From: Puniceicoccales bacterium
GTDB taxonomy: Bacteria; Verrucomicrobiota; Verrucomicrobiia; Opitutales; JAIRKQ01
Length of the DNA: 17,383 nucleotides
Reading direction: 5' to 3'
Assembly: GCA_031270385.1 (NCBI GenBank)
Contig: JAISXS010000027.1
Location: forward strand, 1-17,383
Shown: positions 14,698-17,383 of the stretch, one piece after another
Numbering within the stretch: the first letter of the stretch is position 1
Layout of the letters: every line of letters begins with the position of its first letter
Notes under the pieces: generated by a model
Told to the model about the DNA's origin: nothing
The model's input: only the letters and a program-made list of their open reading frames with translations
Database searches by the model: none
Program-made: the position numbers and the translations under genes

Positions 14698-15102
14698 ATG
14701 TGTGATGCAATAAATGATGTCAGGATAGAAGTGATTTCTGGCGCTGCCGATAGTTTTATAAGTGAGTTGCCGCCGGAGGTAAGCAGAAGTGCTGATGGAG
14801 ACACCATTTCTAAATTTGTTAAGAAACTTTCGGTCGTCGTGTCTGCGGCGCGGCTGCAAGGAAACACTCTCGTTCTGGAGGTTGGTAGTGTCAAGACAAA
14901 GCGTGCGCTGTCTTCGAGGGGTACGGTTGCCCTTAGTGCGGCCAATAAGCTGGAGGTTGTAGCATCAATTGTGTCTCTTGGTGAAGGGATATTTAAGTTG
15001 TTTACCGCGGACAAAGCATCTGCCATGCCGTACATTTCCGCCGGCATAGTGGGACTCTTTAATTTTGCTAAAGAAAAAATTGTTGATCTGATGAAAAGCT
15101 AG
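14698..15102 (+). CDS. Unrecognised small protein with two C-terminal hydrophobic segments
   Basis: The 134-residue protein matches no family I recognise. It has no signal peptide. Residues 1-85 are mixed and soluble-looking, with an alternating stretch (about 43-62, KLSVVVSAARLQGNTLVLEV) suggestive of beta strands. The C-terminus has two moderately hydrophobic segments at about 87-102 and 110-123, separated by the short polar loop TADKAS, and ends KEKIVDLMKS. The ending SAGIVGL-FNFAKE-KIVDLMK resembles that of the next gene (ASGGFGL ... KIIDAIK), so the two proteins may share a C-terminal module. It has a clear ribosome binding site and its own promoter, and is followed after 24 bp by the second gene. 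A membrane-associated or secreted role is possible, but function is unknown. Confidence 0.75.
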   Translation: MCDAINDVRIEVISGAADSFISELPPEVSRSADGDTISKFVKKLSVVVSAARLQGNTLVLEVGSVKTKRALSSRGTVALSAANKLEVVASIVSLGEGIFKLFTADKASAMPYISAGIVGLFNFAKEKIVDLMKS

Positions 15103-15126
15103 GTTTGAATACAGGGTTAGGTTGGT

Positions 15127-15663
15127 ATGAGCAACGCGTCTCAAGGTGTCGATGGATTTACGAAAAATGAAATAGTTTTCGGTCGAGGTGCGTCTAAAAC
15201 AGATAAACCGAGTGTGGAGGATCGCAGTTTGTTTGTTTATCATAATCAGGCCGTGCTTGTTTACGCGGATAGCCATAATGGAGAAATTAAAAATAGCACG
15301 ACATCGAAACCTAAGCGTGCCAGTAGTGTTGAATCGGCGACGACTTTCAACAACATTGCTCCATACGAGTTCTCGGATGGAAGTGAGGTTGGTCGTCGCA
15401 AGTTGAGCAAGAGGGCCGCTAAAAATGTAGAAAGAGCGAAGACACTTGAGTTTATTGGTGGCCTTGCACTAATTGGCGTTGGGGTTGCGTGCGTCGTTGT
15501 CAGCAAGTTTTTGCCATCGGGAACCAGTGACTCTGCGCTGCAAACAATTGGAAGTTCGCTGGCATCAGGTGGGTTCGGATTGCTATGTGGTCCGGCTCAA
15601 TCAAAGATTATAGATGCCATAAAAAAGCCGGTTAATGAGCAAGATTGGCAAGAACAGGTGTAG
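15127..15663 (+). CDS. Unrecognised protein with bilobed hydrophobic C-terminal region
   Basis: The 178-residue protein is not recognised. Residues 1-107 are polar and rich in Ser, Thr and Lys, and end in a basic stretch (about 90-105, RRKLSKRAAKNVERAK). Two hydrophobic segments follow, at about 108-129 (LEFIGGLALIGVGVACVVVS) and 138-155, separated by the loop PSGTSDSA. The tail is KIIDAIKKPVNEQDWQEQV. Two closely spaced hydrophobic segments form the overall pattern of chlamydial inclusion-membrane (Inc) proteins, though Inc proteins share little sequence and this is only a resemblance of layout. The start ATG at 15127 is preceded by AGGTTGG. It is the second gene of the unit driven from 14639, with 24 bp between the genes. 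It could equally be an ordinary small membrane protein. Confidence 0.75.
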   Translation: MSNASQGVDGFTKNEIVFGRGASKTDKPSVEDRSLFVYHNQAVLVYADSHNGEIKNSTTSKPKRASSVESATTFNNIAPYEFSDGSEVGRRKLSKRAAKNVERAKTLEFIGGLALIGVGVACVVVSKFLPSGTSDSALQTIGSSLASGGFGLLCGPAQSKIIDAIKKPVNEQDWQEQV

Positions 15664-15683
15664 TCTAGATCAATTTTTGCATG

Positions 15684-15785
15684 TATAGCTGCTTCACCTG
15701 AAAAGGGCGTGTTTTTTTGTAAAAAGGAAGATTTTTCAGTCGAGTGTCGTTGGATAAGATGCCCTTGTCGGGTGTGACAGCTGTG
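15684..15785 (-). mobile_element. IS630-related MITE, copy 5 (TATAGCTG type)
   Basis: The element begins TATAGCTGCTTCACCTGAAA and ends GGTGTGACAGCTGTG, where the last bases have diverged from the usual CAGCTATA. Inside are AAAAGGGCGTGTTTTTTTG, GAGTGTCGTTGGATAAGATG and CCCTTGTCGG, matching the copies at 255-358 and 8790-8900. It starts 21 bp after the stop of the upstream small-protein gene and abuts the next element, sharing the degenerate TGTG junction. Confidence 0.72.
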
Positions 15786-15992
15786 GTTTCTTATTTGAGA
15801 AAAGCATTCTATTTGACGATATAGTCATCTTGCTTGACAAAAGCACTTCGCTCAACGATGTCTAGCGGGGGAAATTCCCATTTCTATGAAAAATAATATG
15901 CTTTTCTCGAATAAGAAGACTATATTTAGCGGGCAGATTCCCGTTTTTTGTGGAAGGGGAAGTATGCTTTTTTTGGGCAGGATGGCTGTATA
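15782..15992 (+). mobile_element. IS630-related MITE, copy 6, interrupted by another copy
   Basis: The left half (15782-15821, with TTATTTGAGAAAAGCATTCT) and right half (15925-15992, with TTTAGCGGGCAGATTCCCG and a degenerate end GATGGCTGTATA) together give about 108 bp, the size of an intact copy. The element at 15820-15924 lies between them. The outer ends have lost the perfect TATAG form, so this copy is probably older than the one inserted in it. Confidence 0.72.
15820..15924 (+). mobile_element. IS630-related MITE, copy 7 (TATAGTC type), nested in copy 6
   Basis: A 105-bp element with ends TATAGTCATCTTGCTTGAC and CGAATAAGAAGACTATA and the family's internal words CAACGATGTCTAGCGGGGGA and TTTCTATGAAAAATAATATG. 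It interrupts copy 6 in the context GACGA-TA-TTTAGCGGG, which is the same internal position where copy 2 was interrupted by copy 3. TA is present at both junctions. Confidence 0.76.
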
Positions 15993-16051
15993 GTCTGAAA
16001 AATGGTGCATACACTGAATCTGAAGTTCATTTTCACAAAAAAAATTACGAG

Positions 16052-16059
16052 TATACAAT
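16052..16059 (+). promoter_or_regulatory. Candidate -10 region of the gap gene
   Basis: TATACAAT contains TACAAT, five of six consensus bases, about 63 bp ahead of the gap start codon. The upstream sequence 16026-16036 (TTCATTTTCAC) is a poor -35. It is a plausible but unproven promoter. Confidence 0.3.
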
Positions 16060-16121
16060 TTTAGAAAAATCTTGTAAGGTCGTCCGCAGTTGCTAACCTA
16101 TCCCTGTTCGGAGTGATGAGT

Positions 16122-17141
16122 ATGGCAATTAATGTATCCATAAATGGTTTCGGTAGGATTGGACGGTTGGTCTTTCGTGCGATTGTTGATTCTGGGAAAT
16201 TTGGCAACAGCATAAATGTTGTCGCTGTAAATGATCTAGTCACGGCGGACAATTTGGCATATTTGCTAAAATATGATTCCACGCAGGGAAAATTCGATGG
16301 AGATGTCGCGGCAGACGGTGACAATTTGGTAGTCAACGGGCGTAGCGTGAAGTGCTTGGCTGTGAAAGATGGGCCAGCTGCGATGCCATGGGGGGATCTC
16401 GGAGTAGACATTGTTGTAGAATCGACTGGTTTATTTACACAGGATGAGAAGGCGGAGGGACACTTAAAGGCAGGCGCACGGAAAGTGATTATTTCAGCGC
16501 CTGGGAAGGGTGATCGCGTTAAGACGGTTGTTATGGGCGTAAACGACGATACTTTAGCGAGGGACGATGCGATCATTTCGAATGCTTCGTGTACAACAAA
16601 TTGCCTAGCGCCAATGACAAAGGTGGTATTAGACAATTTTGGTATTATCGAAGGGCTAATGACGACCGTCCACAGCTACACCGCGACGCAGAAAACAGTT
16701 GATGGGCCGTCTGCGAAGGACTGGAAAGGCGGACGTTCCGCGGCGATGAACATAATTCCATCGACAACTGGAGCAGCAAAGGCGGTTGGTTTGGTCCTAC
16801 CGGCCGTTAAGGGAAAACTCACAGGAATGTCATTTCGAGTTCCAACTCCAACGGTATCCGTCGTTGACCTAACAGTGCGCACCGAAAAGAAGACTTCATA
16901 CGAAGAAATTTGTGAAAAAATGCGGGAAGCGTCCATCGGAGATCTTAGTGGCATTTTGGGATATACGAAGGACGAAGTAGTTTCAAGCGACTTCGTTCAC
17001 TGCCCATTGTCGTCAATTTTCGACGCTGGGTCTGGTATTGGGTTGTCCGATCAGTTCTTCAAATTAGTCAGCTGGTACGACAATGAATGGGGATATAGTT
17101 GTCGCTGCGTGGACTTGATCAGTAAACTGGCGACGTTGTAG
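16122..17141 (+). CDS. gap: Glyceraldehyde-3-phosphate dehydrogenase (type I, phosphorylating)
   Basis: This glycolytic enzyme converts glyceraldehyde 3-phosphate, phosphate and NAD+ to 1,3-bisphosphoglycerate in the cytoplasm. The 339 residues show the nucleotide-binding start INVSINGFGRIGRL, VAVNDLVTADNLAYLLKYDS, and the catalytic SNASCTTNCLAP with Cys157. The partner His184 lies in HSYTATQKTVDGPS, and the 27-residue spacing equals the classic Cys149/His176 pair. The C-terminus has SWYDNEWGYSCRCVDL. The ATG at 16122 is chosen because GGAG (16110-16113) stands 8 nt upstream. The GTG at 16113 and ATG at 16116 in the same frame are too close to or inside that site. The acidic residue in VAVNDL fits NAD+ preference. 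The gene stands alone, bracketed by mobile elements on both sides. Confidence 0.97.
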   Translation: MAINVSINGFGRIGRLVFRAIVDSGKFGNSINVVAVNDLVTADNLAYLLKYDSTQGKFDGDVAADGDNLVVNGRSVKCLAVKDGPAAMPWGDLGVDIVVESTGLFTQDEKAEGHLKAGARKVIISAPGKGDRVKTVVMGVNDDTLARDDAIISNASCTTNCLAPMTKVVLDNFGIIEGLMTTVHSYTATQKTVDGPSAKDWKGGRSAAMNIIPSTTGAAKAVGLVLPAVKGKLTGMSFRVPTPTVSVVDLTVRTEKKTSYEEICEKMREASIGDLSGILGYTKDEVVSSDFVHCPLSSIFDAGSGIGLSDQFFKLVSWYDNEWGYSCRCVDLISKLATL

Positions 17142-17160
17142 AATTGGTCTACCTTTGGGT

Positions 17161-17267
17161 TGCAGGTCATCTTACTCGGGAAAAGCATTCTGCCCAATGA
17201 TGCTTGGCGGGCAAATCCCCTGTCTCTATAAAAAACAACACGCCCTTCTCAGACAAGATGACTACTA
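17161..17267 (+). mobile_element. IS630-related MITE, copy 8 (TATAGTC type)
   Basis: About 104-107 bp. The left end GGTCATCTTACTCGGGAAAA has lost the TATAG form. The right end is CTTCTCAGACAAGATGACTA. The interior keeps CCCAATGATGCTTGGCGGGC and TCTATAAAAAACAACACGCC. It begins 20 bp after the gap stop codon and abuts the IS630 copy at the right edge. By eye 25 of 28 bases of its left end match the left end of that insertion sequence. Confidence 0.75.
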
Positions 17268-17383
17268 TATAGTCATCTTACTCGAGAAAAGCATACTGAA
17301 TGGCATCGGCAAGGGATGCAAAGAGATGGAGGATGGAGGAAAGTTTTCGCTTGGAGTTAGCCCAAAATTTTTCGATGGGATTG
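17268..17383 (-). mobile_element. Terminal part of a second IS630-family insertion sequence (3' transposase end)
   Basis: The insertion sequence begins with TATAGTCATCTTACTCGAGA, the same terminal repeat as the TATAGTC-type MITEs, and continues past the right edge. The transposase stop codon lies inside the terminal repeat, so coding sequence and repeat overlap. It is in the same orientation as the IS630 end at the left edge. Confidence 0.82.
17278..17383 (-). CDS. IS630-family transposase, C-terminal fragment (cut by the window edge)
   Basis: The minus strand reads NPIEKFWANSKRKLSSILHL then FASLADAIQYAFLE and a TAA stop at 17278-17280. NPIEKFWANxKRKL is the hallmark C-terminal motif of IS630-family transposases, and the glutamate in NPIE is the third residue of the DDE catalytic triad. 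The rest of the catalytic domain is beyond the edge. The last codons (AFLE-stop) are written in the terminal repeat itself, and the same bases (GCTTTTCTCGAGTAA, with small changes) remain in the short MITE copies. Confidence 0.85.
   Translation of the reverse strand, partial: NPIEKFWANSKRKLSSILHLFASLADAIQYAFLE

Larger units (their letters stand above)
15664..16121. other. Long non-coding stretch of repeats plus upstream region of the gap gene
   Basis: This 458-bp stretch has no supported gene. Positions 15684-15992 are occupied by three MITE copies. The remaining 129 bp before the gap gene are AT-rich and include a possible -10 (TATACAAT at 16052-16059) without a clear -35. Confidence 0.65.

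Noticed and set aside
15127..15663. The small-protein pair as a toxin-antitoxin module
   Set aside because: The sizes and overall layout are not typical, neither protein has a recognisable antitoxin DNA-binding fold, and the tails look like paralogous membrane modules.

Overview
The window looks like chromosome of an anaerobic or microaerophilic, fermentative Gram-negative-type bacterium, best guessed to be in the Planctomycetes-Verrucomicrobia-Chlamydiae group and possibly a host-associated Verrucomicrobium. This placement is inference. It rests on an unusually long GreA-type protein of the kind I associate with Chlamydiae and Verrucomicrobia, an AccD that lacks most zinc-ribbon cysteines, a meso-diaminopimelate-type MurE, a patatin-like phospholipase resembling host-directed effectors, and heavy colonisation by small mobile elements. 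No rRNA or tRNA gene was recognised that would settle the taxonomy.

Layout. Positions 1-422 hold the 5' end of an IS630-family transposase (minus strand, start codon at 61-63) followed by two abutting short palindromic elements, one of which carries a third element inserted inside it. A long greA-like gene (438-2300, minus) diverges from an [FeFe]-hydrogenase gene (2597-4318, plus). Next come marC-like and sufU genes (minus), then a plus-strand cluster comF-accD-murE with 2-bp spacing and an overlap. Another short palindromic element sits between the convergent stops of murE and a patatin-like gene (8922-10916, minus). A large pyruvate:ferredoxin oxidoreductase gene follows (11049-14600, plus), then a two-gene unit of unrecognised small proteins (14698-15663) behind a good sigma70-type promoter. 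A second complex of elements lies at 15684-15992, then a gap (GAPDH) gene (16122-17141), one more short element, and the 3' end of another IS630-family transposase running off the right edge.

Metabolism. GAPDH, pyruvate:ferredoxin oxidoreductase and a clostridial CpI-like M3 [FeFe]-hydrogenase together outline sugar fermentation to acetyl-CoA, CO2 and H2 through reduced ferredoxin. SufU would support the iron-sulfur demand of these enzymes. AccD and MurE show that fatty-acid and peptidoglycan synthesis are retained. The hydrogenase maturases are not in this window.

The most distinctive structure is a set of about 104-111 bp palindromic elements (seven copies counting nested ones: 113-219, 216-422, 255-358, 8790-8900, 15684-15785, 15782-15992, 15820-15924; an eighth is at 17161-17267). 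Their ends match the ends of the two IS630-family copies at the window edges, so they appear to be internally deleted IS630 derivatives (MITEs). Two of them were hit by another copy at the same internal TA position. The second point of interest is the pair of small proteins with two adjacent C-terminal hydrophobic segments and a shared C-terminal motif, together with the effector-like patatin.
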